Source of the DNA: Amycolatopsis echigonensis
Lineage (GTDB): Bacteria; Actinomycetota; Actinomycetes; Mycobacteriales; Pseudonocardiaceae
DNA length: 64,000 nt
Reading direction: 5' to 3'
Assembly (NCBI RefSeq): GCF_014174495.1
Contig: NZ_JACJHR010000011.1
Span: forward strand, 1 to 64,000
This document shows positions 47,482-56,605 of the stretch, piece after piece; position 1 is the stretch's first letter; every line of letters begins with the position of its first letter. Both the position numbers and the translations under genes were made by a program. The notes beneath the pieces are model-generated. The model saw only the letters and a program-made list of their open reading frames with translations. It was not told the origin of the DNA and searched no databases.

Positions 47482-49929
47482 ATGAACGTCCGGCACGAGG
47501 CATTCTGCCTCGCCGACCCGTGGTTCTTCGACCGCCGACGGGAAATGTCCGCCGACGACCTGGCCGCCCCGTCCTATAGTCCACAATGGACAGTAGAGGA
47601 AACCCCGCACTGGCGCTTCCTCCGCCCGTCTGGCACCGCCTTGCCGGAACAAGGCTGGGCAGTAGAGGTTTCCGCCGCCCCGGGCAATGTCGACCGGGTA
47701 CTGGACCGCGTCCGCGAGTACTGCCGGACCCGGCGGCTGCATCACCGGCATCTGCGTTCCCGGTCGATTTTCCTCGACCGCAATGCCGAATATCCGACGA
47801 CTGGCGGAACCGGTGCGCTCGCCACTATTTATCCGCCCGACAATAACGCGCTCGAGCGGACCCTCGACGACCTTTCCGAACTCCTCGCCGGCGAACCCGG
47901 CCCGGATATCGACGGAGCGCTCCGCTGCGGAGAATGCCCGGTTCACGTGCATTACGGCGGATTCGCCGAACTGTGGACCGAACGCGGCGGCGCCCGCGTG
48001 CCCGCGCTGCGCAGGCCGAGCAGCGCGCTGGAACCCGCGCCGCCTGGCCCGGACTTCTCCGTGCCGAACTGGGTCCGGATTCCCGACTGCGTCGCGGAGT
48101 ACACCGACGCGCCGATCCCGCCGAATCCGGTCGCCGAGGTACTCCGCCGAGCCCACGGCGCCGCCGTCTACCTGGCCGAACGCGGCGGCGAGCGGGTGGT
48201 CGTCGAGGAGGCCTGGCCGTTCACCGGACTGGACGGCAACGGCGTCGACGCGGTCGCGCGGCTGGAGCGCAAAAACGACCTCTTCGCACGGCTCGCCGGA
48301 ATCCCCGGCATCCCGAAAACCCACGCGTACCTCTCCGGACAGCGGCATTACCTCGTGCGGGAGCACCGGCCCGGCCTGCCGTTGGACGTCTGGCTCGCCC
48401 GGCACTACCCGCTCACCCGCCGAGACTGTCCCGAAGCCGACCTGGCCGCCTACCGCGGACAGGCGCTGTCCGTGCTCGCGCAGGTCGACCGCATCGTCGC
48501 GGAAGCGGCCGAACGCGGCGTCGTCCTCGAAAACCCGCGCGACATCCTGGTCGACAGCTCCGGCACGGTGTCGCTGATCGGCTTCGACCGCGACGAGACC
48601 GCCCTGCGACTGCGCCTCTTCCTCCCGCTGGCCCCGCTCTATCGCCTGGTGCCCGAACGCCTCCGCTGGGCCGCCGAGCTCACCGAACGGCGGTTCTCGC
48701 TGCCCGCCGGCTACGCCGACCGCATCGCGCCCCCCACCGAGCCCGCGCACACCGAACTCGACGAACCTCGTCCCGATTGGACGCTGGTGCGCAAGCAGAT
48801 CGCCGAAGCCCTGCTCGCCTGCGCGACCCCGGATCGCCAGGATCGCCTCTTCCCTGGCGACATCGAGCAGTTCCGCGTCGGCGGCGCGACCTTCGGCACC
48901 GGCGCGGCAGGCGTGTTGCACTCGCTGCACGTCGCGGGCGTCGGCCGCTTCCCCGAGCACGAGCAGTGGCTGCTCGACGCGATCGACGGGCACCAGCCCA
49001 GTCGCGCGGGTTTCTACGACGGCAGCCACGGAATCGCTTACGTGCTGGAGGAATTCGGCTACCGGAAGGCCGCGGGCGACCTCCTCGCCGCCTCGCGCGC
49101 GCTGGTGGACCAGACCGTCGGCCACGATCTCGCGAGCGGGCTGGCCGGCGTCGGCCTGACCCGGCTGCACTTCGCCGCGACCCGCGGCGACAACGAGTTC
49201 GGCAGGCAGGCGCTGAACATCGGCATCCGGCTCGCCGAGGCGCTCGACACCGCGGAACCGCCGGGCGCTTCGGCGCGGGCCGGGCTCTTGCACGGCTGGT
49301 CCGGCCCGGCGCTGCTGTTCCTGCGGCTCTACGAGCGCACCGGCGAACCGGCCTGGCTGTCGTTCGCCGACCAGGCGCTCGAACGGGATCTGGAGGAATG
49401 CGTCCCGGCGCCGGACGGCTCGCTGGCGGTCCGCGACGGCGACCGAGGTTCGCAGCGAGGCGCGGGAATCGGCAGCGCCGGAATCCTGATCGTCACCGAA
49501 CAGCTGGCGCGGTACCGCTTCGACGCGAAGGCCGCGCGCAGCCTGTCCGCACTGCGCGTCGCGTGCCGAGGAGAGTTCGCGCTCCATCCCGGCCTGTTGA
49601 ACGGCCGCTGCGGGCTCGCCGCCGGACTCGCGTTCAGCAGCGCGCCGGACCGGCGCGCCCAGGACGCGATCGACCGGCACCTGACGCGGCTTTCCTGGTA
49701 CGCAGTCCCGTTTCGCGGCGGTCTTGCCTTCCCGGGCAGTCACCTGCTACGACTGTCCGCCGACGTCGCCACCGGCGGCGCCGGAGTCCTGCGCACTCTT
49801 TCCGCGCTTCAGGACGGCACCGAACTGCTCCCGTTCCTCGGCCCGACGCCGCGGGTCAGCCATGAGTCCACTGTGGACGTCAGTGTCGACATGTCCATTA
49901 GCCGACAGTTCCGCCACGCGGAACCATGA
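47482..49929 (+). CDS. Class III lanthipeptide synthetase-like protein (LanKC) with degraded kinase site
   Basis: 815 residues, ATG at 47482 with GGAAGGA upstream. LanKC layout: N-terminal lyase-like region (RSRSIFLDRNAEYPTTGGTG, LATIYPPDNNALERTLDDLS, ECPVHVHYGGFAELWTERGG), protein-kinase-like domain about 205-440, LanC-like cyclase from about 470 (FGTGAAGVLHSLHVAGVGRF, LLHGWSGPALLFLRLYERTG, HPGLLNGRCGLAAGLAFSSA). In active enzymes the catalytic loop reads like GDLHPxN and the metal loop IDFE; here the equivalents at about 346-369 are VVLENPRDILVDSSGTVSLI and GFD, so both key aspartates appear changed. LanC zinc ligands are absent, as usual for class III. No precursor, transporter or protease lies beside it. 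It may be a pseudoenzyme or act on a peptide encoded elsewhere. Confidence 0.8.
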   Translation: MNVRHEAFCLADPWFFDRRREMSADDLAAPSYSPQWTVEETPHWRFLRPSGTALPEQGWAVEVSAAPGNVDRVLDRVREYCRTRRLHHRHLRSRSIFLDRNAEYPTTGGTGALATIYPPDNNALERTLDDLSELLAGEPGPDIDGALRCGECPVHVHYGGFAELWTERGGARVPALRRPSSALEPAPPGPDFSVPNWVRIPDCVAEYTDAPIPPNPVAEVLRRAHGAAVYLAERGGERVVVEEAWPFTGLDGNGVDAVARLERKNDLFARLAGIPGIPKTHAYLSGQRHYLVREHRPGLPLDVWLARHYPLTRRDCPEADLAAYRGQALSVLAQVDRIVAEAAERGVVLENPRDILVDSSGTVSLIGFDRDETALRLRLFLPLAPLYRLVPERLRWAAELTERRFSLPAGYADRIAPPTEPAHTELDEPRPDWTLVRKQIAEALLACATPDRQDRLFPGDIEQFRVGGATFGTGAAGVLHSLHVAGVGRFPEHEQWLLDAIDGHQPSRAGFYDGSHGIAYVLEEFGYRKAAGDLLAASRALVDQTVGHDLASGLAGVGLTRLHFAATRGDNEFGRQALNIGIRLAEALDTAEPPGASARAGLLHGWSGPALLFLRLYERTGEPAWLSFADQALERDLEECVPAPDGSLAVRDGDRGSQRGAGIGSAGILIVTEQLARYRFDAKAARSLSALRVACRGEFALHPGLLNGRCGLAAGLAFSSAPDRRAQDAIDRHLTRLSWYAVPFRGGLAFPGSHLLRLSADVATGGAGVLRTLSALQDGTELLPFLGPTPRVSHESTVDVSVDMSISRQFRHAEP

Positions 49930-50254
49930 CTGAGTGTCCGGACACTTTTTGAATCACTCATTCAGCCCAGCCCATGGGTCCGGCATCCGCAGCCGGGGCC
50001 CGTGCCTCGGCAAATGCCGGGGAACCTCGCCGCTACGGTCGGTAACCGCCGCCGCGGCGGGCCGCAGCGCCTCGTTCAGCGGAACCACAAGGCCCCCGTT
50101 CGTGATAGAAACCGGGGCTGTTCCGTTCGGTGGGCCTACGAAGGGTGTATCCGAGATTTCCGTGACGAGGACCACTCGCACCCCACTGGCGTGTCCGCTT
50201 CCCCGGCCGTGTCCGCACTCTCGCCGAGGGTGACCCAGGAGTTCGTGAATCATC
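49930..50254. other. Intergenic region upstream of conservon, with palindrome
   Basis: About 325 bases without a gene. A 14-base perfect palindrome AGTGTCCGGACACT (49933-49946), followed by TTTT, lies just after the LanKC stop, nested in an outer inverted pair TGAGTG (49931) and CACTCA (49955). It may be a terminator for the LanKC gene. The right end should contain the conservon promoter. Confidence 0.5.
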
Positions 50255-52624
50255 GTGGAGAACAAGGACGATCCCGGCAAGGCGTACGACAAGTCGATCC
50301 GGAAGAGGCTGACCCGGACGGTCCTGATCCCCAGCATCACTCTGCTCGTGCTGTGGGCGGTGCTGGCGACGGCCTTCTTCATCAACGGCTTGTACGTGCG
50401 GCTCGTCGCGGGCTCAGTGCGTGACGTTTCGATCCCCGCGCTCACCGCGCTGTCGTCGCTGCAGCAGGAACGGCAGCTCGCCCTGCAGTACCTCGACAGC
50501 CCCAGCTCCGGTCCGCAGCAGCTGCAGCAACAGGAGCAGGACAGCGACGGCAAGCTGAAGGGCCTGCAGGAAGCCTTCGCGGCCACCATTTCCAGCGCTC
50601 CGGACGAGATCGCCAGCAAGGTCACCGCGCTGAAGGCGCAGCTCGACCAGCTGCCGGTGCTCCGCTCGCAGGTCAACTTCCGCAGCATCAACCGCGCACA
50701 GGTCAACGCCTACTACAACGGCGTCCTCGACTCCGCGGCCACGCTGTTCGACACGCAGGCGCGCATCGTCCCCGACGCGACCGCGGTGCAGGGCGCGATC
50801 TCGGCGACCTCGCTTTTCCGGGCAGGCGACCTGATGTCGCGCGAGACGTCGCTGGTGTCGGCCGCGTTCTCCAGCGGCACCTTCGCGCCGGACGACTTCG
50901 TCCAGTTCTCCCAGCTGGTCGGCTACTACCGCACGCAGCTGGCGCAGATCTCGCCGTTCCTCGAGCCGGCGGTGCGCCAGCACTACCAGCAGCTCTCGAC
51001 GAGCGACGCCTGGAAACGGCTCAACGCCGCCGAGGACTCGCTGATCAAGCACGGTCCGTGGACCAGCAGCGACCAGAACAGCGTGCCGGTCTCGGCGGGC
51101 GATTGGCACGCGCTGACCGCGCAGGTGGCCCAAGGTCTGAACCAGCTCACCATCGAACAGGCCGACCAGGTCTCCGCCGCCGCGATCGACTCCGGGAACG
51201 CGCAGCTGCGCAACGCCATCATCGGCAGCATCGTGGCCCTGCTCGCCTCGCTGGCCGCGATCATCGTCGCGGTGCGGGTGTCGCGGTCGCTCGTCGACCG
51301 GACCCTGATGACGCGCCTCGAGCGGCTGCGGAACGACTCGCTCGACCTGGCGCGCAACCGGCTGCCGAACATCGTCCGCAGGCTCAAGAGCGGCGACCCG
51401 GTGGACATCGAGGCCGAGCTGCCGAAGCTGGACCACGGCCGGGACGAGATCGGCCAGGTGGCCGAAGCGTTCAACACCGCGCAGCTCACCGCGGTCAACG
51501 CGGCGGCGAGCGAGGCGAAGGCGCGAAGCGGTGTGCACAACGTGTTCCTCGGCATCGCCCACCGCAACCAGGTGCTGGTGCACCGGCAGCTGCAGATCTT
51601 GGACGAAATGGAAAGCCGCGAAGAGAACTCGACTCAGCTGGCGTCGCTGTTCCAGCTGGACCACCTCGCCGCGCGGGCCCGGCGGACCACCGAGAACCTG
51701 ATCATCCTCGGCGGCAAGCAGCCCGGACGGCGCTGGCGCAAACCGGTTTCGCTGATGGAGGTGCTGCGCGCGGCCGTCTCGGAAACCGAGCAGTACTCGC
51801 GGGTGCAGGTCGAGCAGGTGCCGGACGTGGCGATCGTCGGCAGCGCGGTCGCGGACACCATTCACCTCGTCGCCGAACTGGTCGACAACGCGACGTCGTT
51901 CTCCCCGCCCGGTTCGCAGGTCGAGGTGACCAGCCGGATGGTCGCGCGCGGCGTCGTGGTCGACGTGTCCGACCAGGGGCTGGGCATGAAGGAAGGCGTG
52001 CGCGAGTGGGCTAACGCGATGATGGCCGACGCGCCCGAATTCGACGCGATGGCGCTGCGCGCGGACTCCAGCCTCGGCCTGTTCGTGGTCGCGCGGCTGG
52101 CTTCCCGGCTGGGCATCACGGTCACCTTCGACCCGTCGCGGTACGGCGGCACCCGGGCGACCGTGCTGATCCCGTCGAACCACCTTGCCGACGCGAACGC
52201 GCCCGAACCGGCGGACGAAACCCCGGCGCTCGCCCAGGTCGGCGCGCCGGCGCAGGAAAGCGCCGCACAGCAACCCGCTCCGGAAGCGCCGCAGCCGACG
52301 CCGCGGCCGTACCCGGCCCGTCCGCTTCCGACGCCGAATCCGCGGACCCCGGAGCCGTATCCGCCGTCCGCGGGCCAGATCCCGGACGTCCCGGCCGCGC
52401 CGCGCGTCCCCGCTGCCTCGGAGCCCGACCTCAGCGGGCTGCAGGGAGACGACCGGCCCCGGCTCCCGCGCCGGCAGCCGCAGCAGAACCTCGTCGCCCA
52501 GCTCCAGGACGACCCCACCGCCGAGGACATCGACGTCACCAACGCGGGCGAGACCACCGCGCGGACGCTGATGGCCTTCCACAAGGGCACCCGCCGGGCG
52601 CGAGGCGGGCAAAATGACTCATAA
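50255..52624 (+). CDS. cvnA: Conservon sensor histidine-kinase-like protein CvnA
   Basis: 789 residues, GTG at 50255. Short cytoplasmic N-terminus, transmembrane helix at about 24-46, a large extracellular helical sensor domain with nitrate/nitrite-sensor-like character, a second helix near 320-343 (IIGSIVALLASLAAIIVAVR), a HAMP-like segment, then a kinase core. The region FLGIAHRNQVLVHRQLQILD (about 430) replaces the canonical H box; VAELVDNATSFSPPGSQVEV is the ATP-binding N box and DVSDQGLGMKEGV the G1 box. The C-terminal 140 residues are Pro-rich and disordered. First gene of the four-gene conservon, which in Streptomyces acts as a GPCR-like signalling complex. Confidence 0.93.
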   Translation: MENKDDPGKAYDKSIRKRLTRTVLIPSITLLVLWAVLATAFFINGLYVRLVAGSVRDVSIPALTALSSLQQERQLALQYLDSPSSGPQQLQQQEQDSDGKLKGLQEAFAATISSAPDEIASKVTALKAQLDQLPVLRSQVNFRSINRAQVNAYYNGVLDSAATLFDTQARIVPDATAVQGAISATSLFRAGDLMSRETSLVSAAFSSGTFAPDDFVQFSQLVGYYRTQLAQISPFLEPAVRQHYQQLSTSDAWKRLNAAEDSLIKHGPWTSSDQNSVPVSAGDWHALTAQVAQGLNQLTIEQADQVSAAAIDSGNAQLRNAIIGSIVALLASLAAIIVAVRVSRSLVDRTLMTRLERLRNDSLDLARNRLPNIVRRLKSGDPVDIEAELPKLDHGRDEIGQVAEAFNTAQLTAVNAAASEAKARSGVHNVFLGIAHRNQVLVHRQLQILDEMESREENSTQLASLFQLDHLAARARRTTENLIILGGKQPGRRWRKPVSLMEVLRAAVSETEQYSRVQVEQVPDVAIVGSAVADTIHLVAELVDNATSFSPPGSQVEVTSRMVARGVVVDVSDQGLGMKEGVREWANAMMADAPEFDAMALRADSSLGLFVVARLASRLGITVTFDPSRYGGTRATVLIPSNHLADANAPEPADETPALAQVGAPAQESAAQQPAPEAPQPTPRPYPARPLPTPNPRTPEPYPPSAGQIPDVPAAPRVPAASEPDLSGLQGDDRPRLPRRQPQQNLVAQLQDDPTAEDIDVTNAGETTARTLMAFHKGTRRARGGQNDS

Positions 52625-52666
52625 CGACCGAACACCTCACCACACCGAAAGTCAGGGTCTGTCCGC

Positions 52667-53092
52667 ATGAACGAGTACGGGAATTCCACCCCTGATCTCA
52701 ACTGGCTGCTCGACGACGTGGTCAACCGCGTCGTCGGCGCGCAGAACGCCATCGTGCTGTCCGCCGACGGCCTGCTGCTCGGCAAGTCGTCCGGGATGAG
52801 CAAGGACGACTCGGACCAGCTCTCGGCCATCGCGTCGAGCCTGCAGAGCCTCGCCAAAGGGGTGAGCAGGCAGTTCAACCGCGGGCCGGTGCTGCAGAAC
52901 ATGATCGAGATGGAGCGCGGGTACCTCTTCGTGTCGGCCGCCGGGCAGGGCGCGTGCCTCGCGGTGCTCGCCGGCGCGGACATCGACGTCGAAATGATCG
53001 CGTACGAGATGAACCGACTGGTCAAGCGCGTCGGCGACTACCTGGCGTCGGCGCCGCGCGAGGCCGCGAACCTGCTGCGGGAGGCGACATGA
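52667..53092 (+). CDS. cvnB: Roadblock/LC7-domain protein CvnB
   Basis: 141 residues, ATG at 52667. Roadblock/LC7 fold: LNWLLDDVVNRVVGAQNAIV, LSADGLLLGKSSGMSKDDSD, QLSAIASSLQSLAKGVSRQF, RGYLFVSAAGQGACLAVLAG, and DIDVEMIAYEMNRLVKRVGD. In conservons CvnB is thought to regulate the small GTPase CvnD, like bacterial MglB. The stop overlaps the cvnC start. Confidence 0.95.
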   Translation: MNEYGNSTPDLNWLLDDVVNRVVGAQNAIVLSADGLLLGKSSGMSKDDSDQLSAIASSLQSLAKGVSRQFNRGPVLQNMIEMERGYLFVSAAGQGACLAVLAGADIDVEMIAYEMNRLVKRVGDYLASAPREAANLLREAT

Positions 53093-53454
53093 GCGACGAC
53101 GGCTGGTACGACGAGGCCGCCGGGCCGCTGGTCCGGCCGTACACGATCACCAGCGGACGGACCCCGTCCGACCACCAGCTCGACCTCTCCACCCAGGTGA
53201 TGACCCTCCAGCAGGGATCGGACCCGGTCGGGCTCGGCCCGGAGCACCTCGCGATCACACAGATGTGCCGCAGACCCTTGTCGGTGGCCGAGATCGCGGT
53301 GTACGTGAAGCTGCCGCTCGGCGTCGTGCGCGTGCTGTGCGGCGACCTGATCGACCGCGGCCTCGTCATCACCCGCGCCCCGTCCCGTCAGCCGGCCCAG
53401 GCGCCGGACCACGAAACTCTCCAGGCGGTTCTCGATGGCCTCATCAAGCTCTGA
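53089..53454 (+). CDS. cvnC: DUF742 protein CvnC
   Basis: 121 residues, ATG at 53089 in an ATGA overlap with cvnB. DUF742: GPLVRPYTITSGRTPSDHQL, LDLSTQVMTLQQGSDPVGLG, PEHLAITQMCRRPLSVAEIA, VYVKLPLGVVRVLCGDLIDR, GLVITRAP. The last part is a winged-helix-like domain. Third component of the conservon, with unknown biochemical role. Its end overlaps cvnD by 20 bases. Confidence 0.95.
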   Translation: MSDDGWYDEAAGPLVRPYTITSGRTPSDHQLDLSTQVMTLQQGSDPVGLGPEHLAITQMCRRPLSVAEIAVYVKLPLGVVRVLCGDLIDRGLVITRAPSRQPAQAPDHETLQAVLDGLIKL

Positions 53455-54022
53455 AGACGCCGCGGCGTCGGTGCCGACCCCGGTCAAGATCATCGTCGCC
53501 GGCGGGTTCGGCGCCGGGAAGACCACCATGGTCGCCTCGGTCAGCGAAATCCCGCCGCTGTCCACCGAGGAGGTGCTCACCGAGGCGAGCACCGGCGTCG
53601 ACGACCTTTCCGGTGTGGAGCACAAGAAGACCACCACGGTCGCGCTCGACTTCGGCCGGATCACCATCTCGCCGCGGCACGTGCTGTACCTGTTCGGCAC
53701 CCCGGGCCAGGAACGGTTCTGGTTCATGTGGGACGACCTGGCGCGCGGTGCGATCGGCACCGTCGTGCTGGTCGACACTCGCCGGCTGGAGACCAGCTTC
53801 GCGGCGGTCGATTTCTTCGAGCGGCGGAAGATCCCGTTCGTCGTGGCGGTGAACTGCTTCGACAACGCGCCGCGCTACACCCCCGACGAGATCCGCGAGG
53901 CGCTCGTGGTGCCCGACGGCGTGCCGATCGTCATGTGCGACGCGCGGCAGCGGGATTCGAGCAAGATCGCGCTCATCCGGCTGGTGAAGCACGCGATGAC
54001 GGTGGTTCCGCAGCCCGCCTGA
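53435..54022 (+). CDS. cvnD: Small GTPase CvnD
   Basis: 195 residues, ATG at 53435. P-loop GGFGAGKTT at residues 23-31, switch-II GTPGQERFWF with the Gln used in hydrolysis, and NCFD in place of NKxD for base recognition. This is the conservon Ras-like GTPase. The order cvnA-B-C-D with overlapping starts is complete and shows no breaks. No cytochrome P450 gene follows, unlike in some conservons. Confidence 0.95.
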   Translation: MASSSSEDAAASVPTPVKIIVAGGFGAGKTTMVASVSEIPPLSTEEVLTEASTGVDDLSGVEHKKTTTVALDFGRITISPRHVLYLFGTPGQERFWFMWDDLARGAIGTVVLVDTRRLETSFAAVDFFERRKIPFVVAVNCFDNAPRYTPDEIREALVVPDGVPIVMCDARQRDSSKIALIRLVKHAMTVVPQPA

Positions 54023-54040
54023 CCTGGGGTTCCGGCCCAG

Positions 54041-54072
54041 CGAGGGGGTTCCCGGCGCGGGGAGCCCCCTCG
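54041..54072. terminator. Bidirectional hairpin between cvnD and tnaA
   Basis: CGAGGGGG (54041-54048) and CCCCCTCG (54065-54072) are exact arms around a GC-rich loop that can itself pair. It lies between the convergent stops at 54022 and 54090. Confidence 0.7.
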
Positions 54073-54089
54073 TTCGCTTTCCGCTGTCC

Positions 54090-55463
54090 TCAGTGGACCG
54101 GGGCCATCCGGAGATTGAAGTGCCGCAGGATCTTCGGCGCTTCGACGATCCGGTAGCCGGGCACCTGCTCGGGGTTTTTCGCGATGTCGCCGAGGATTTC
54201 CGCTACGTAGTCGTAGTGGCCCTGGGTGTACACGCGCCGCGGCAGCGCCATCCGGACCAGTTCGAACGGGGCCGGGGTGATCAGCTCGTTCTGCTCGTCG
54301 AGCGTGCCGAGGTAGAGCGAACCCAGTTCCACACAACGGATTCCGCCCGCCAGGTACAGCTCGCAGGCCAGCGAATGCCCCGGGAACCGCGACGCGGTCA
54401 GATGCGGCAGCAGGCGGCCCGCGTTGAGGTAGAGCGCGTGGATGCCCGGCGGCTGCACGATGTCCACCCCGGCCTCGTTGGCCTGCCTCGCGAGCCGGGC
54501 CGCCTCGCCCGCGCGCGCGGCGAGGTAGTGCGGATCGACGACTTCCTGCAGGCCCTTGGCGACGCGGTCGAGGTCGTGCGCCGCGAGCCCGCCGTAGGTG
54601 CGGAAGCCTTCGGTGGCGATCAGGTTGGTCTCGCAGCGCTGGGCGAAGTCGGGGGCGGTCAGGCCGATGAACGCGCCCATCGGCGCGATGCCGTCCTTCT
54701 TCAGGCTCGCGACACAGCCGTCGACCAGGCCGAACGCTTCTCGGGCGACCTCGCGCGGCGTCTTGTCCGCGTAACCCGCCTCGCGCTGGATGACCAGCCA
54801 GGCGTTCTCGGCGAACCGTGCGGCGTCAAGGAAGACCGGCACGCCGTGCGCCCGCGCGAGCTTCGCCGCCGCGGCCAGGTTGGCCATCGAGACCGGCTGC
54901 CCGCCGCCGCCGTTGTTGGTGATGGTGAGCAGCACCTGGCCGACGCGAGCGCCGTCCGGGCCGCTCAGCAGGCGTTCGAGGGCGTCGAGGTCGATGTTGC
55001 CCTTGAACGGTTCGAGGCTGTCGAGGTCGCCGAACTCCGCACAGGGCAGGTCGATCGCCTCCGCGCCGAGCAGTTCGACGTTCGCGCGGGTGGTGTCGAA
55101 ATGCGTGTTGCTGACCGAGATCCGGCCGCTCTCCAGCACGCTGGAGAACAGCACACGCTCGGCGGCGCGGCCCTGGTGCACCGGCAGGAGGTGCGGATAT
55201 CCGGTGAGGTCGCGCAGCGCGTCGCGGAAGCGGTAGAACGAGTCCGACCCGGCGTAGGAGCGGTCGGCGGCGGCCGCGGCGGCCTCCTGCGCGGTCGAGA
55301 CCGCGCCGGTGCCGGAGTCGGTGAGCAGATCGATGCTGACCTTGTTCGCGGGCAGGTTGAAAGCGTTGTAGCCCGCCGCGGCGAGCGCCTGCTCCCGTTC
55401 GGCGCGAGTGGTGACCGGGATTTCGGCGACGACTTGGGAGCGGTACGGCGGGAAGGTCCGCAT
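54090..55463 (-). CDS. tnaA: Tryptophanase (tryptophan indole-lyase)
   Basis: 457 residues, ATG at 55463 with GGAGGAAAACCCTG upstream. Beta-eliminating lyase of the tryptophanase/tyrosine phenol-lyase family, PLP-dependent, releasing indole (or phenol) from the amino acid. Family landmarks are VSIDLLTDSGTGAVSTAQEA, YAGSDSFYRFRDALRDLTGY, VHQGRAAERVLFS, TITNNGGGGQPVSMANLAAA, FLDAARFAENAW and the PLP lysine in CVASLKKDGIAPMGAF. Tryptophan specificity is inferred from the neighbour, an indole prenyltransferase, 44 bases upstream in the same direction. Such pairs make prenylated indole derivatives in Streptomyces. Confidence 0.92.
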   Translation of the reverse strand: MRTFPPYRSQVVAEIPVTTRAEREQALAAAGYNAFNLPANKVSIDLLTDSGTGAVSTAQEAAAAAADRSYAGSDSFYRFRDALRDLTGYPHLLPVHQGRAAERVLFSSVLESGRISVSNTHFDTTRANVELLGAEAIDLPCAEFGDLDSLEPFKGNIDLDALERLLSGPDGARVGQVLLTITNNGGGGQPVSMANLAAAAKLARAHGVPVFLDAARFAENAWLVIQREAGYADKTPREVAREAFGLVDGCVASLKKDGIAPMGAFIGLTAPDFAQRCETNLIATEGFRTYGGLAAHDLDRVAKGLQEVVDPHYLAARAGEAARLARQANEAGVDIVQPPGIHALYLNAGRLLPHLTASRFPGHSLACELYLAGGIRCVELGSLYLGTLDEQNELITPAPFELVRMALPRRVYTQGHYDYVAEILGDIAKNPEQVPGYRIVEAPKILRHFNLRMAPVH

Positions 55464-55507
55464 CAGGGTTTTCCTCCAGTTGTGGGTGACAGCCGAAAAC
55501 TACCGCG

Positions 55508-56605
55508 TCAGGTCATCCGGCCGAGCACCGGCCGCTTTCTCGGCGGCGCTACCGCATACGCTTCGGAGGACAGGTACACCGTGATTCCGGAACCGAACTC
55601 GCCCATTCTCAGCGACACGTGCGCGATCAGTCCGACACCGTCGCGCAGCGGTCGTTTCGAAACCGCTGCCAGCGCTTTGTCCAGTTTTGTCGGGTCGAAG
55701 TCGTACTGTGCGAGAATGGCGTGCACGCGGGCTCGCGCCACCTCGTCGTCCGGCACGTAACTGCGAATAGGAAGATAAAGACTGTAGTTTCCCGGAGCCC
55801 CGCCCATGCCTTCGACAAAGGAATAACTGGAAACCAGCGGGCGGCCTTCGAAGGGACCTTTTCCGCCGCCGAGCACGGCGAGGAATTCCCGGATCAGCAT
55901 CGGGTCCGTGCCCGGCACCAGCTCGGCCGCGCGCACCGCGTCCTCCGCCTCGGCGGCGTCGTGCGAGACGTACACCTTGACCCGGGACAGCGGGTCGTCG
56001 TCGAGGTCGAGCGCGAAGAAGGTGAAGTTGTCGCGTTCGCCGCGACGCAGCGCGTGCTCGACCACCGGGTCGAACGCCTCGCCGAGGTTCAGCCGCCGGA
56101 ACCCCTCGCTGACCAGGGAATCCGCCATGGTCGGCCCGCTGATCTGCGGGTTCAGGTACACCTTGATCTTCGGCGCGGAGCCGTTGCGGAAGATCAGCGA
56201 GTACCACAGCGTGAACGGCCCGCGGCGCTCCTCGTGCGGGAGGAAGAGGTCGGACACCGCGTCGAGCCGGTCGGTGACCAGGCCGTACTCGCCGGCCACC
56301 TGCGCGAGGAACGAGCGCGGGTCCGGGGCCCCGACGGTCTCGCCGAGAACCCGTACCACACATTCGCCATTGGCGTCGAAGGCGACCGAGAATTCCACGG
56401 GCGTGGTGTCGTCCGCCACATTGCACGGGAACTGCGCCGGACCGCCGACGGTCAATTCCCCGGACTCGCCGAGCAACAACCGGAGAAGTTCCAGGTGCCG
56501 GCGTTCTTCCGGATCGAATCCGACCGCGCGGCACAGCCGGTCGAGTTGACCACCGGCATGGGTGTACATCGACAAGTCGACCATCGGCACACTCGCTCCG
56601 ACCAT
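55508..56605 (-). CDS. DMATS-family indole prenyltransferase
   Basis: 365 residues, ATG at 56605. ABBA/DMATS aromatic prenyltransferase, which transfers dimethylallyl from DMAPP to the indole ring. Recognisable segments are VEFSVAFDANGECVVRVLGE, FTLWYSLIFRNGSAPKIKVY, LNPQISGPTMADSLVSEGFR, FTFFALDLDDDPLSRVKVYV, NYSLYLPIRSYVPDDEVARA and GLIAHVSLRMGEFGSGITVY. Alternating Arg/Lys/Tyr residues in these strands bind the diphosphate. It is the first gene of an operon with tnaA. No flavin monooxygenase is adjacent, so the pathway may be shorter or completed elsewhere. Regiospecificity (C5, C6 or other) cannot be told. Confidence 0.92.
   Translation of the reverse strand: MVGASVPMVDLSMYTHAGGQLDRLCRAVGFDPEERRHLELLRLLLGESGELTVGGPAQFPCNVADDTTPVEFSVAFDANGECVVRVLGETVGAPDPRSFLAQVAGEYGLVTDRLDAVSDLFLPHEERRGPFTLWYSLIFRNGSAPKIKVYLNPQISGPTMADSLVSEGFRRLNLGEAFDPVVEHALRRGERDNFTFFALDLDDDPLSRVKVYVSHDAAEAEDAVRAAELVPGTDPMLIREFLAVLGGGKGPFEGRPLVSSYSFVEGMGGAPGNYSLYLPIRSYVPDDEVARARVHAILAQYDFDPTKLDKALAAVSKRPLRDGVGLIAHVSLRMGEFGSGITVYLSSEAYAVAPPRKRPVLGRMT

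Noticed and set aside
47164..50254. Lanthipeptide precursor gene next to the LanKC-like gene
   Set aside because: No 30-60-residue frame with ribosome binding site, leader-like helix and Ser/Thr/Cys-rich core was found on either strand.
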